Assembly (NCBI RefSeq): GCF_024139115.2
Contig: NC_085141.1
Location: 40,616,120 to 40,680,119, forward strand
Direction: 5' to 3'
Source of the DNA: Armigeres subalbatus
Taxonomy: Eukaryota; Arthropoda; Insecta; Diptera; Culicidae
Length of the DNA: 64,000 bases
Part shown: positions 10,997-22,232 of the stretch, in pieces
Layout of the letters: each line of letters begins with the position of its first letter
How positions within the stretch are numbered: position 1 is the stretch's first letter
Notes under the pieces: model-generated
What the model was told of the DNA's origin: nothing
The model's input: the letters and a program-made list of their open reading frames with translations, nothing else
The model's database searches: none
Position numbers and translations under genes: made by a program

Positions 10997-13900
10997 GTTA
11001 TCGTTATTGGTCTTGAATTGAAATTCCAAAACATGTACAGTGTGAATGGTTTTCTAATCCCAAGAAGGCTATTCAATTGGTGAGTTGTGCATATTTGTTT
11101 TTTCTCGGCCAATCACGACTACCAACTACCCTGATAATTATACCAATTAGATAGTGCTATTCGAATTCAATATGCATATGGCTAAAAGTTTTATGTAGGT
11201 GAAATCTCTTATGAAAACTCATCATATGTTCCTGGAAATCCGTAATCGTTGGATCAATTCAGTTGCTATTATCGCGTTGCCAGTTCGCACCGCAAATACA
11301 TTTCAGTGTTTCTTTGCTCAGCATACAGTAACACTCGTTCGCTAATCAAGTCCAATGGATGTTGATCCTGATATGATAGAGTACGACCGCTTTACTCAGG
11401 CAGCAGTTTGGATTCTAACGACATGCAATTCTATTTATTTTTAGTTTAGTCCAAAGGTCCATGGCTCAAACAGATTTTTTTAAATTTTATATTAAAAACT
11501 GTCCTTCGTATTGTTGAGGAATCTCTAGTTGGGCTTGTTTTTAAAGCGAGCTTGAATATTCATATTGAAAAGATCTGGATGCATAAAACCACGCTGAGGC
11601 GCTGATCTTGATCTTCACCTATCATCATAACGACAATGTCGTCCACCGAATGATAAGCCCCGACGGTCTATGGTGAGCGATGAAAGTGTGCTCTTGAAAA
11701 CCGGTAAGCATCCTCGAAGTTACAATTGGTTGTACATATTTTTGAATAACCAGCTCGATCGTGGAACATATTCATATGCTAAGCTAAACGGAATCACTAT
11801 TAGCAGTTGGTGCCGTCCACTTCATGCGTACCGTGGGCGATGATTGTTTGAGCTAACAGCGATCGCAAAAGGGTAGATATGGTAATTTGGTCATTTTTGT
11901 TTGCCGTTTGTCAACCGTATCAAGCGCGATTCACCGTGGTCCAAATTTGCAAGTTCATTAGCACTCTGCCAATTTCAATATGATACACTCTTGTTCGTCG
12001 GAATCGGACAGCACAATACGCAGTGTGTTTGGTTTTGTTCGCGGCAACGGTAAGTGCTTTTGGAACAGACATCAAAATGAAGCCCTGGTTTCGAGTAAAC
12101 AGTAGGAGAACCTTGCTACCTATTTGGTTGCAATTTATTCAGCCTATTTGCACAAATCGCGATGGACGATAAAAGTATGCTAATTTTCAGCCGGAACATA
12201 TGAAATTGGAAGCAATTTGCTCTTTCTCAGCCTAACAACAGTTTGTTATACCGGTTTTTGAAATGGTTTGACGTTCATGGAACGGTGCTATCTGGAAATA
12301 AATTAATGCATACAATGAAGTACTACTTTTAGAACACTTTGATTAATGAGATGAGTGTATTTTATAGATGACGTATTTTACAATGATATGGAAATGCTAA
12401 TATTAATTTCCCAACATAGACGTAAACGTATTTTTATGATAGAAACAGTACAGTATAGGCGAAAGTATAGATTTGATAGTTCCGCTAGGATACGGCGGGC
12501 ATAATGAACTTTTATATAGAAGTGGTTTTAAGTGCTTCTAATCTTTTCCGTATACAGAAACATTTTTGACGAAGAATCTATAACAAATCGATCCATCGTC
12601 AACAGACACAGTTCGAATCCGGGATGAAAGTAATGTACAGGGTCCGGCTATTGAAGTGCTATCAATAATCAAAAAAAAATTCATTCACTTACACAAGAAA
12701 ATATATCTTTTTTTTTAAAGCTTACGGGTAAAGTTTATCTTTCTTGTCGAGGAACGCATCGTATAAGGCCCGCAGGTGCTCTTGTGTTATTTAACCAAAG
12801 GCCACCAGATGTCACTCCCCAGGGCTTGCACAAAAAAACATGATATTTCAGAGCAGCCCTGGCCTCCAACATTCGTAATTCGTAGATTGGACACTAGTGA
12901 TACTCGTGTTTTACTTTTGAGATCCTTATCTAGAATGCTATCAGAAATCAAGACGGGGAGTGGTCCTTAATTCCAGTCTTCAACAAAAATAACAAAAGCA
13001 TGAAGATTACTACTCCTGGCCACGCCCATCTTCACCGTAACTAGAGAGAGGAAGGAAGTGTGTATGTAGTACTTATTTAACGAGAGGCCACCGACTTAGC
13101 GATACCCTCATAAGTACCACGGAGTTGGATAATGAGGAAGGTATTCGTTGGGTCAGGATTTGCCTGTAGCTGGCAATGTAACCGTGGTAGATCTTACCCC
13201 GTAACACGCCACGGCCATTTGGTTACCATGTCCCGTTCAGGCACAAAACTTCTGTGAACAGACCGTAAAAACCGCGCGCAGGTTTCTCACTGGACATGAC
13301 CACGTTACCTATAGCGTTAGAGTCAGATAATGGTAAACGGATGGTTATAACCATAAACATTCCAAAACCCAAAACAATAACAATATGTTTAGGCGTCTTT
13401 TAAACCTTCATCTAATTGATTCGCCAACCGACAGGAAGTTGAAAACAACCACATCCATCTGTCAAAGGATTTACGGCCAACCTAAGGCACATGAGCCGAA
13501 TATACCTAAGGCGTAGTATTGGTGTAAAGAAATCGTCCAATTACTCTACCGAAAGATCGTCCCAGCGATTTTTCAATTGAAAGCAAAGGAAACTTCTCCG
13601 TGTCGGCCGAATTAGCAAAACACATTCATGGTCTCATGGTCTGATTCTAAACACCATTCGAAACTTCTGATTCAAAATAACATTCTGAACCACCTTTCCA
13701 TGATTTCATTTAAGTTTGAAGTAACGCTCCAGACTTAGGTAAAATGCATTATTTACTGTGTAAAAAGTGTTCGTCTAGCCAGCCCTGTGATAACCCTATT
13801 GCGAGATGACATCCCATGTGCACTTGCGTGGGCGAAACAAAACCTATTCAACGGGGGTTCTGCCTGTGGTATGTGCTGGATACGTTTGTACACACGACGA

Positions 13901-14870
13901 CAGTTTGTGATAATATGTTCCACAGTAGTGGCGAGCGCGAATCCATCTCGCACCGATCGCCGCCAAGACCTTGAACAAACGAATTGAGAAATTACGTCCC
14001 ACCTTCCGGTGGAACTGTCTCATTCTCTGTGTTGCTGTAACGAAACAGTCATCATCCAGTTAGATTTGCACGGCAATTACAATTGCAAAAATCCAGCCGT
14101 ACCAAACGTGGTGATGACCGAGTCCCGGTCTTTTTTTTTCAGTAGGGCTACCGGCTACAATCAATCTGCATGCGCTCAACGCTGTGGAACCTGCATGCGA
14201 GGCGGACTCCAGATGGAACGGCGCGTGTTGGTTGGTAAATTATGCATTCAGCGTGCATCGTCGCCATCATCAGCTGTTTGCGTAAACGAATCGTTCTGGG
14301 GAACGAACCGCACTCGGAAGACATACAGTCTCTCACTCGTATCTCTTGTTTATGTCGTTTACTGTAGCTTCCGAGCTGGCGCTGATAAGCGGCTCGAAAC
14401 TTTCCAAACCGCATGGGTGTCCCATGTTGTTGGGAAGTTGCAAGTGAATGGCTAATTATAGGACACTTTATGCGTTTGTAGTCTATCTGCGACTTGTTGA
14501 AGATCGTCCGCAGTTTTCTAGGTCATAAGCCATCATTGCCTTCGACACGAGCAATGGCCTGCCTGCGGCAGTAATCTATCATCGACGAGAATTGCAGAAT
14601 GAAGACATCGTCCAAGTAAACAATAATACATGTTTCATATATGTGGGGACTGAATCTTTGCACCGTAGCGAGATTAGTTTAATAAACAATTGATTTACTT
14701 ATGAAACCTATCCCACGTGCCGCAACCGTTGAACAACCGCCCGTTGATTTGCTTATTAGTAAATCGTGTATTCACTCACGAATTATTTGGAAATATGTAA
14801 TTCAAAGTCAATTAGGCATTTTTTTTTCAATGTATGGAAAATGTTATGAAAAATTGGTTCCTGGATATTT
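10997..14870. other. Long stretch without a recognised gene
   Basis: No coding exon, RNA gene or full transposon can be supported. 12990-13340 has a GC-richer texture with 'gtggtagatcttaccccgtaacac', and a loosely similar 'cgtaacacgg...agatctacc' occurs in reverse near 56930-56980, which suggests a dispersed repeat. A 148-codon frame at 14009-14455 overlaps open frames on the other strand and has no domain I know. Confidence 0.4.
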
Positions 14871-15380
14871 TTTATGGAAATACTCAAAGAAAATACTCCT
14901 GAATTTCCTAACGAAACTTTTCTGAATTTTCTTCTAAATTTCTGGGGAAAGTTATTTCAAATTTACGATACGGAAACAAATTTACTACACGATTACAGAA
15001 ACGTGTTCTGATTTCTTAAATTCAAAAGTCTGAACTTTATTTTTGTATCGAAAAAAAATCTTTTATTTGTTGAATTGTCGTCTAAATTATCGAATCAAAC
15101 GTCCGCATTTCCGATGGACATTCTTTAAAATTCTCGAGGGAAATTCAAAAGAATTTTTCCTTGGAAATTTAGAAGACTTTTTCTCGGAAATTCGGAAAAC
15201 TTATCCTACGAATTTGGAGAATATTTCCTTCGGAAATTTGGGATTATCCTAAGATATTTGGAGCAATTTCTATTCTTTCTTTTCCCAGGTAAACGATGTC
15301 CGAATTTCCAGGGATTTCCTAATTCCAAAGCGCAATTCTCCCGATTTTCCAAGGTTTATTTTCCTTCAAATTTCCTCGGC
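14871..15380. repeat. Degenerate 'ggaaattt' low-complexity block
   Basis: Many imperfect copies of 'ggaaatt' or 'gaatttcc' at roughly 12-30-bp intervals, weakly related in style to the 12-bp minisatellites at 30.4 and 36-39 kb. No gene. Confidence 0.4.
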
Positions 15381-16201
15381 TTAGCTTAGCTACACATATC
15401 TATGGTTGCTACTCCGTGATTGACCAAAATCAGTGTTCAAGCATTCCCAATGTGCAGGATCCAGTGACTCAAATGTTCAAATTATCAATAATGGCGCCGG
15501 CCGCGTCTTTGTGGCCAGTTAGGAAGAGGGAAAGAATATTAGTAGATGGTTTTTGCTTTTTAGTAGACCGTGTTTACCTCTGCGTGTCCACACAAACCAC
15601 ACGAAGGATTATCTGCCTGTCGGTAGGCATCGTTGGATCTGGATTCACTCTAATGAGCGATACGATCGTGCCATTCTTTCCACAAAATAATCCGGTCGCA
15701 CAAACCAGAACAGACTAACCTATCTACACACCGAGCAGGAACACGATCAAACGCGTATCAATTGATTTACTCCTTGACCGCGCAAAGCACAACGACATCA
15801 GATCATTCGACGTGGCTATGAACCGAGCATCAACATTACTCACCCGGTGGCATGTGGAAACTGCTGAGGATCGTATTTGTCTTGATCGGGGCAAAGCGCA
15901 ATACAAGCGCATGATCCACCGAATATCAAATGGATTTTTTTCCCGATGGATATTCGGTTTATTTTTCTATAAATTTTCAAGAAAAACTTTTTACAAATCT
16001 ATATAAATGAAAATATAAATGAGTTTTGGTCCCTTTCCTGACGATTTAACTCATCAACGGAATGATAGATTTGCATAATTGAGTTGTTTTTTTTAAATTA
16101 TTATAATTCATCGGAAATCTTGTATTTTTGTGAGAAACGGTATATTTTTTTTGCATATAAACCTTTACTGGGATTAAAAAAAAATACGGATATTTTGAAT
16201 A
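15381..16201. other. No gene recognised
   Basis: Contains open frames of up to 100 codons (15416-15718) with no recognisable motif. No repeat boundary visible. Confidence 0.35.
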
Positions 16202-16987
16202 CAGTCATACCTCCATGAGTCGATATCAAAGGGACTATCGACTCATCTGCCCTTCTACGCATAGTTGTCCCATGTTAGTTTTTGTGGATTTTGACTTTTC
16301 ACCATAGAGCAGTCTATTTTGATATATACTTTTAGAAAACTCTAACAGATTTCGAACTTTGTTCGGAAAATCATTGAAAACAACATCAAGTCTATTTGTC
16401 CCATTCCTTAATTTCTACGCATAATTGTCTCGCGGTGATTGAATTCATCATTATGACGGATTCTGTTATTTTATGGAGCAACACACATTGAAATAGCATT
16501 TTCTGTTTAGATCTTGCAATCTTAGCCTGATGCACTGGTTTAATGGGGGCAATTTGTACAATACTCATTCTTAGCGACATAATCACTTCAACCACGTGGC
16601 AGGTTTACTTCCATAGATAAAGCATGTGGAGACATATGTCAATCGCAGTAGTCATTTACGAAATCATGCATTGAACGGGGCTATAAACTATTTTCATGAT
16701 CATTGTCGCAAATTCTATTTGTCAGTGAAAAATAAGAATGATTTCAATAAAATCAAGACTTCTGAATGGTACTGTGATGTAATAATCTTATATTGCATTT
16801 TGGTTATACGCCTGCAATGAAAATTAGTGTTCAATTTCAAATGCCATTTTCTCATTTGTCGTTTTTTGAATTTGGTACAAGCATGCGTAGAACGGCAGTC
16901 ATGGAAATATCGAGATGTAGAATAGAAAATCCTTAGAAAGCTGTTAGAAAAGACCATCATAGTAACCCAGAAAATATTTTTTAATAT
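16202..16987. mobile_element. Second copy of the CAGTCAAACC MITE, split by an insertion
   Basis: It starts CAGTCATACCTCCATGAG at 16202. Its internal part (16899-16987) is the reverse complement of the 581-740 interior of the first copy, including 'ggttactgtgatgg' and 'tatctcgatatttccatg' equivalents. The copy is interrupted at 16247-16898, and its far terminus is missing or truncated near 16987. Confidence 0.7.
16247..16898. mobile_element. 652-bp inverted-repeat element inserted in the MITE
   Basis: The ends are CTGCCCTTCTACGCATAGTT and the reverse complement of CTGCCGTTCTACGCATGC. The flanks carry a 4-bp duplication TCAT (16243-16246 and 16899-16902), and removing the insert restores the host MITE. 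The motif 'cttctacgcata' also occurs internally near 16415, and a relative lies near 35155. There is no transposase. A 4-bp duplication would fit Chapaev-like elements, but I cannot assign it. Confidence 0.6.
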
Positions 16988-17310
16988 GGCTTAACCGTCA
17001 GAATCCACCACGTGGCGGCCAAATTTAAAAAAAAATCAAAGTAGCTTTTTCTGGAGGTATGTTTTTCTTAGGCGACTATCTGGCGCTTATTTTTCGTTGC
17101 GAATAAAAATAAGCGGAGGAGTAGATTTTATTATGAGCGGTACAACACCTATGTGCCCTGTAATACGTTTAATGGGCACACAATGCGCGTAGTGTAACAC
17201 GTAAAAATTGCAATAGGTGGGTATATCAATTTGCATGTATAAGGCTTGCTGACGTTTAATCATCTGCCTCTTGCAAGCGCACAAAGAGGATAGGATTTGT
17301 TTGCATCGGG
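16988..17310. other. No gene recognised
   Basis: AT-rich flank leading to the RTE-like LINE insertion site. No feature supported. Confidence 0.4.
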
Positions 17311-17329
17311 CAACGCTTCGGAACTTTAC

Positions 17330-18822
17330 TTACTTATGGATCCTGTACACCTGCCAGGTTAGATTTCGGTCGACTTCTTTTATTTCTTTATTGAGGCTTC
17401 GCCGCCATGAGCCTCTGGGTCTGCCTCTGCTGCGATGTCCCGCTGGGTTCCAGTCTAATGCTTGTTTACAGATTTCGTTTCCGCCCTTACGTAGAGTGTG
17501 GCCGACCCAGCCCCACTTCCGATCCCGAATTTCTCTAGCTATCGGCCTCTGGTGACAACGACGATGGAGCTCGTTGTTTGAGATCCAGTTGTGAGGCCAC
17601 CAGGCCCGAATTATACACCGCAGGCATCTGTTAATAAACACCTGCAGCCGTTGAGTGTTCTCCACTGATACACACCATGTTTCGCTAGCGTATAACAGCA
17701 CAGATTTCACGTTAGAGTTGAAAATTCGTATTTTGGTGCGTTCACTTATCTGCCTGTTTTTCCAGATATTTCTTAAACTCGCAAAGGCAGCCCTGGCTTT
17801 CTTTATCCGTGCGCCTATGTCGATCTTGGTACCGCCGTCTGACGCCATTTGGCTACCAAGATATTGGAAGCTTTCAACATTCTCCACTGGTTGCCCGGCT
17901 ACTGTGAAACTGGAAGGAGTCACCGTGTTTACATCCAACGATTTGGTCTTGTTGACGTTGATGACTAAACCTGCCGAAGAGGAGCGCTCGGCAAGGTCGT
18001 TGAGTTTACTCTGCATATCAGAGCGCCGTTGCGCGAGGAGTGCAACATCATCCGCCAATTCGAAGTCATTTAGGTGCTCCATGGTTATAGGCTGCCATAA
18101 GAGCCCGCGGTTTGGTTCACGGTCAATCGCATCTACCAGAATCTCGTCGATTACGATGAGGAACAGTAACGGTGATAGAATACATCCTTGCCTCACACCA
18201 GCTACGACCCGGATAGGGTCGGACAAGAGCCCATTGTGCAGCACTTTACACGAGAAGGCCTCGTACTGTGCCTCGATGAGGCCGATGATTTTCTCAGGAA
18301 CTCCCTTGCGTCTCAGGGCGCCCCACATATTCTCGTGATTAAGACGATCGAAAGCTTTTTCGTAGTCAATGAATACCAAGTAAAGGGACTTTTGGAATTC
18401 GTTGACCTGCTCCAGAATGATGCGGATCGTGACAATATGGTCCACACAGGATCTTCCGGCACAGAATCCGGCTTGCTGCCGCCGGAGAGTCGCATCGGTC
18501 TTCTCCTGAATCCGGGCTAGGATAATTTTGTACAGAACTTTGAGAACGGTACACAGCAACATAATGCCTTGCCAGTTATCGCATAAAGTCAGGTCACCAT
18601 TTTTGGGCATCTTCACTAAGATACCTTGCATCCAGTCGACCGGGAAAGTTGCGGTGTCCCAGATATTACGAAATAAACGATGCAGTAGTTGAGCAGATGC
18701 CATGGGGTCTGCTTTGAGCATCTCGGCTGAAATGCGGTCGACCCCTGGGACTTTATTCGATTTCATGCTTTGGATGGCTGTTTGAATCTCTAGCAGTGAT
18801 GGAGCTTCGGTATCGACGCGTG
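17330..18822 (-). pseudogene. Reverse transcriptase domain of the RTE-like LINE
   Basis: The open frame runs from 18766 to 17330 (478 codons), and the same frame stays coherent upstream to about 18822 without an ATG. Motifs in order: VPGVDRISAEML (residues 6-17), VFIDYEKAFD (131-140), GVRQGCILSPLLF (190-202) and the catalytic LADD (237-240), where FADD is usual. A C-terminal region follows with RGRPRGSWRRSL near residue 450, typical of the RTE-type 'endonuclease-reverse transcriptase' group. In life this enzyme primes reverse transcription at the nicked target. It is separated from the linker by a frameshift near 18823. Confidence 0.85.
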
Positions 18823-19341
18823 TTATACGTCGGATCCTAGGCAGATCATGCCGAGATGGTGATGGCGTTTCAGCTGGTCAGTTGGGTCGGACAATAACTG
18901 ATCATTCGCGTCTTTCACAGGCATCGTTGCATTCATCTTCGCCCCGCTTGAGCGTCGTGAGATATCGTAGAGGAGGCGAATGTCCCCGGTTGTGGCGGCT
19001 CTCTCTCCTTCGTCGGTCAGAGAGTCTGCCCACTCTCGCTTGTCTCGTTGACATGAGCGTTTTACTTCCTTCTCAAGAGCCGCGTATTGTTGACGGGCTA
19101 AGATTTTGGCTCCTCTGGTTTTCGATCGCTCTATCGCGGCTTTGGCTTCTCTTCGCTCCTCTATCTTCCTCCAGGTCTCATCGGTGATCCATTGTTTTCT
19201 CTGGGTGCGCAGTTCGCCCAGATTGTTCTCACTGGTGACGATGAAGGCATTCTTGATGGCGGTCCATTGGTCTTCCACGCTGCCACCTTCCGGAATATCT
19301 GCAGCACGCGTCTCCAGTTCTTCAACGAAGGACCGTTTCAC
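18823..19341 (-). pseudogene. Linker between endonuclease and RT of the RTE-like LINE
   Basis: A 172-codon frame, charged and probably helical (TDETWRKIEERREAKAAIER), matching in character the region between the endonuclease and RT domains of RTE-type ORF2 proteins. It overlaps the end of the endonuclease frame by 4 bp and is out of frame with both neighbours, so the break lies at a frameshift near 19340-19450. The final conserved endonuclease segment ('DHHLL') is recoverable only in this shifted frame. Confidence 0.7.
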
Positions 19342-20258
19342 CGTGGCATTTTCCAGTCGGCGTGTGTTGAATCGTCGTCCAACTCTTTCTTCCTGCCGAC
19401 GAATCCGCGCAATGCGCAGGCGTATTTCGCCGATGAGGAGGTGATGATCAGACGCGATATCGGCACTACGTTTATTCCGTACATCAAGAAGGCTCCGTTT
19501 CCATTTTCGGCTGATATAGATGTGGTCGTGAACCTTGTGACCTTGTGAACCGGTCGATGAGGGAAGAGCGATCCTCCGATCACCATGTCGTTATTACCAC
19601 AAAATTCTGCGAACAGCTCTCCGTTTTCGCTCATTTCTCCGAGACCATGGCGTCCCATAATGCGCTCATGGTTCGAGTTGTCGGATCCGATCTTCGCATT
19701 GAAGTCGCCCAAACAGATCTTGATATCACCCTTCGGAATTCTATCTACGACGGCATTGAGTTGACTGTAGAAGTTCTCTTTGTCTTGCAGGTCGGCCGCA
19801 TCGGTTGGCGCATAACATTGGATTATAGTAAGGTTTCGGACCCGTGTTCTAAATCTGGCAACGATTATCCTTCCACTTATAGGCTCCCACATCATAAGCG
19901 CAGAGTGTGCCTGAGCGCTTAGTAGGAAGCCAACTCCGCGATGCCGGGGAGCGTGTTCACCTCGTAAACCAGAGTATATCAGAACATGTCCCGACGGCGT
20001 TCTGTGTTCTCCAAAGTTTGGCCAACGGACTTCACTCAGTCCCAGGATCTCAAGCTTCATGCGGCGTGCCTCATTGGCAAGTTGTGCCAATTTACCCTGC
20101 TGGGCTAGGGTTAAAACGTTCCATGCTCCTATTCGTGTCCGTTGTTTCGCGCTTAGAGTTGTCGCCGTAAAATCAGTCCATATTCTTTCATTATCGGATT
20201 CTCGAACAAATTGATGTTTCGGGAACAGTACGTTGTTGGCCCAAGGTTTCCTATCCAC
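19338..20258 (-). pseudogene. AP endonuclease domain of the RTE-like LINE
   Basis: 306 codons. The exonuclease/endonuclease/phosphatase-fold motifs appear in order: GAWNVLTL (residues 44-51), LSEVRWP (74-80), HRGVGFLL (106-113), YAPTD (149-153) and GDFNAKIG (184-191, metal and catalytic Asp/Asn), followed by GRHGLGEMSENGELFAEFC. This is the target-nicking nuclease of non-LTR elements, with the arrangement of RTE-clade proteins often annotated 'craniofacial development protein 2-like'. The C-terminal ~60 residues are out of frame after a frameshift. Confidence 0.85.
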
Positions 20259-20524
20259 CGGGATGCGGCTGCCATCTTAGGTATAGCTTCCGGGGAATAG
20301 CATTTCATACTCAGCCGCTGGATGCCAGAACAGACGCTGTTGGAGCCGCACCTCCTTGGTCAGTCGGGTCAAATTTGACTCACCCAACACCAGGACTAGG
20401 CTAGTGCGCTTTGAGCGGCACAAGGCCGCTTTGATAGGGTCTGCTTGGGGACACATGCAGCTTTTTATAGAAGTTCAACAGAGGCCACTGTCGAGCCCCA
20501 CCACATCCTAGGCAGACCCCACAG

Positions 20525-20716
20525 GACGCACCCTCTCACTCTAGCTGATGTCAGAAGGACAACAGTGCCCAGGCTGCACTACCAGCTAAGTACGCAACCC
20601 TTAGCTGGCGGTCAATTGTCATCGGAAGACCCGTGGAAGCATGAGTATTGGAACTTGTGAGGTCCAGAGCTATGTTAGGCGCCCCTTCCCGGATGTTAAC
20701 TCACCATTTCGCAGCC
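20525..20716 (-). repeat. ~190-bp 5' head shared with the retroposon at 26346-28346
   Basis: The extreme 5' end (minus-strand start GGCTGCGAAATGGTGAGTT) is, by eye, about 85% identical to 28154-28346. Similarity stops abruptly at 'cgcaccc' in both. It carries 'agttccaatctc'-like sequence faintly resembling a pol III B box, but no convincing A box. Confidence 0.75.
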
Positions 20717-20729
20717 CAACGCTTCGGAA

Positions 20730-22003
20730 GCGTTTCCAAATTAAAACAAATCCTATCCTTTCGTGAGCTTGAAAGAGCCAGAAGTGTTATTTTGTCATCA
20801 AAACAATAACAACAGAAACGATCCTTATCTCGTCTACAAACTTTTAGGACGATTTTTTGTTAGATTCTATTAGCGCAAGTTAGCGTAGTTTGTTCCACGA
20901 CATGGCACCAGGATATTGTGAAGCTGATACCATCACGAAACCCGGCAGTGATTTTTTCATGGTGCAGTACTTTTTAACCGCCGAAGAAAAGTTCCGTGAT
21001 GCTAATAAAAAGGGAAAAATTGAAAGGTGTGTCTAATATGATACTCATTTCAGTTTCTTCCTCTGACTAACTTAGTTATTCTTGAAGTCTGCGATTGGCC
21101 GAGTTCAGCTCAAAATAGACGGTGAAGACAAAAATTGTACTGGAATATAAAGTAACTCTTGACAGTATTACGTGGCTGCTGTAATAAACACTGCTCACGA
21201 TAAACAAATGTCCATCGAATGCTATAATTACTGCAGTTAAATATCATCGAGAGTCTCAGACCGAGAGTATCTGGAGGTAGAAAATTATGCTTTGCATTGC
21301 CACCTAGTGACTATAAAGACACTCCAAATGCACATATTGCAAAAAACGATGGTGGGCATTGTCTGCAGAAAAATTGGAGCAACAATTCTCTATGGACATT
21401 ACTTAAATTTGGACGAAAAACAGCTTTCAAGATTCACGAATTATCAAGGTGCAAGACTGCTGATAATTCACTTGTTAAGACTGTTCTTGGGCTATTCTCC
21501 TACACTACTCCGAGGCGGTAAAACGCGAGCTGCAGTTGGAGGAGAAAGTTGTTGATGCAATAAAATCATTTTTTAAACCTTGATTCTCCTACATTTGGTA
21601 CCAGATGCAATCAACAGTACAACAGTATTTGAAATCAAATCCCCCTCTAAGGCAGGAAACGCGAAATATCACGTTGATGAACAAGGGATTTTACAAGCCA
21701 AAGTAAAATCTTAAATCCAACTCCAGATAATTATGTCAAACCGGAGGTGTTTTAGTTCTACCAGAATCCGAAAAAAAAGTCCTAGACCTCCTAAATTCGT
21801 AGAATTCTTCGAAGTAGACATAGATATTGATTGTATTGAAAAGAAAATTAAAGACAGCTACAAATTTTGGTGGTCAAAATCTTCCTGTGGTGGATTATTT
21901 TGGGTTTTCATTTCAATCAAAATTAATTGCATATATTCCGGGGATTAAATGACTTGGACTTTAATTTACAATGTTGTGAAAACTCAGACCGCATCGTGCT
22001 TTC
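20730..22003. other. Region with coding-like fragments of unknown origin
   Basis: Between the two LINEs. It contains a 44-codon frame at 20902-21036 and a 74-codon frame at 21297-21521 with protein-like composition, but neither belongs to a family I recognise. The remainder is AT-rich. Confidence 0.4.
20902..21036 (+). other. Exon-like open frame, unknown
   Basis: An ATG opens a frame beginning MAPGYCEADTITKPGSD, with a charged C-terminal part (FRDANKKGKIER). It runs into 'AAAG|gtgtgt', a plausible splice donor at 21027, eight bases before the stop codon. The residue mix looks more protein-like than the surrounding random frames. A captured exon, a relic of an unrecognised transposon and chance are all possible. 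Low confidence. Confidence 0.2.
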
Positions 22004-22232
22004 GTGCTGAGCGGTTCTTTTCTCTCTTTGTGGAAGGAAGTTTTTATTACTAGAAGCTATTTTAATTTCAACAGTGCTTCTCAGCGATATTTGTACCCAC
22101 TGATCCCGTTACGATCTTTGCAAGGACCCGTGCCTTCGTTTTACGTTGAACCCGTGTGCGGAAGTAAAATTCCGACAAGCGGTGGTAATCCTGCAGGGAC
22201 ACCGTTCTGGGAAAAAAACCTCTTAGAAGGTC

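Larger units (their letters stand above)
17324..20716 (-). mobile_element. RTE-like non-LTR retrotransposon, near full length
   Basis: A 3.39-kb LINE on the minus strand, flanked by a perfect 13-bp target duplication CAACGCTTCGGAA (17311-17323 and 20717-20729). From 5' to 3' it has a ~450-bp 5' UTR (20716-20259), an AP endonuclease domain, a linker, a reverse transcriptase domain and a very short 3' end. The 3' end finishes in a TAAG-type microsatellite (17324-17337 read on the minus strand), as expected of RTE-type elements rather than a poly-A tail. The three coding parts lie in three different frames, so this copy is dead. Confidence 0.85.

Noticed and set aside
14009..14455. 148-codon plus-strand frame
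   Set aside because: No recognisable domain, open frame also on the opposite strand, no splice signals or repeat family context.
17655..18338. 227-codon plus-strand frame
   Set aside because: Antisense shadow of the RTE-like reverse transcriptase.
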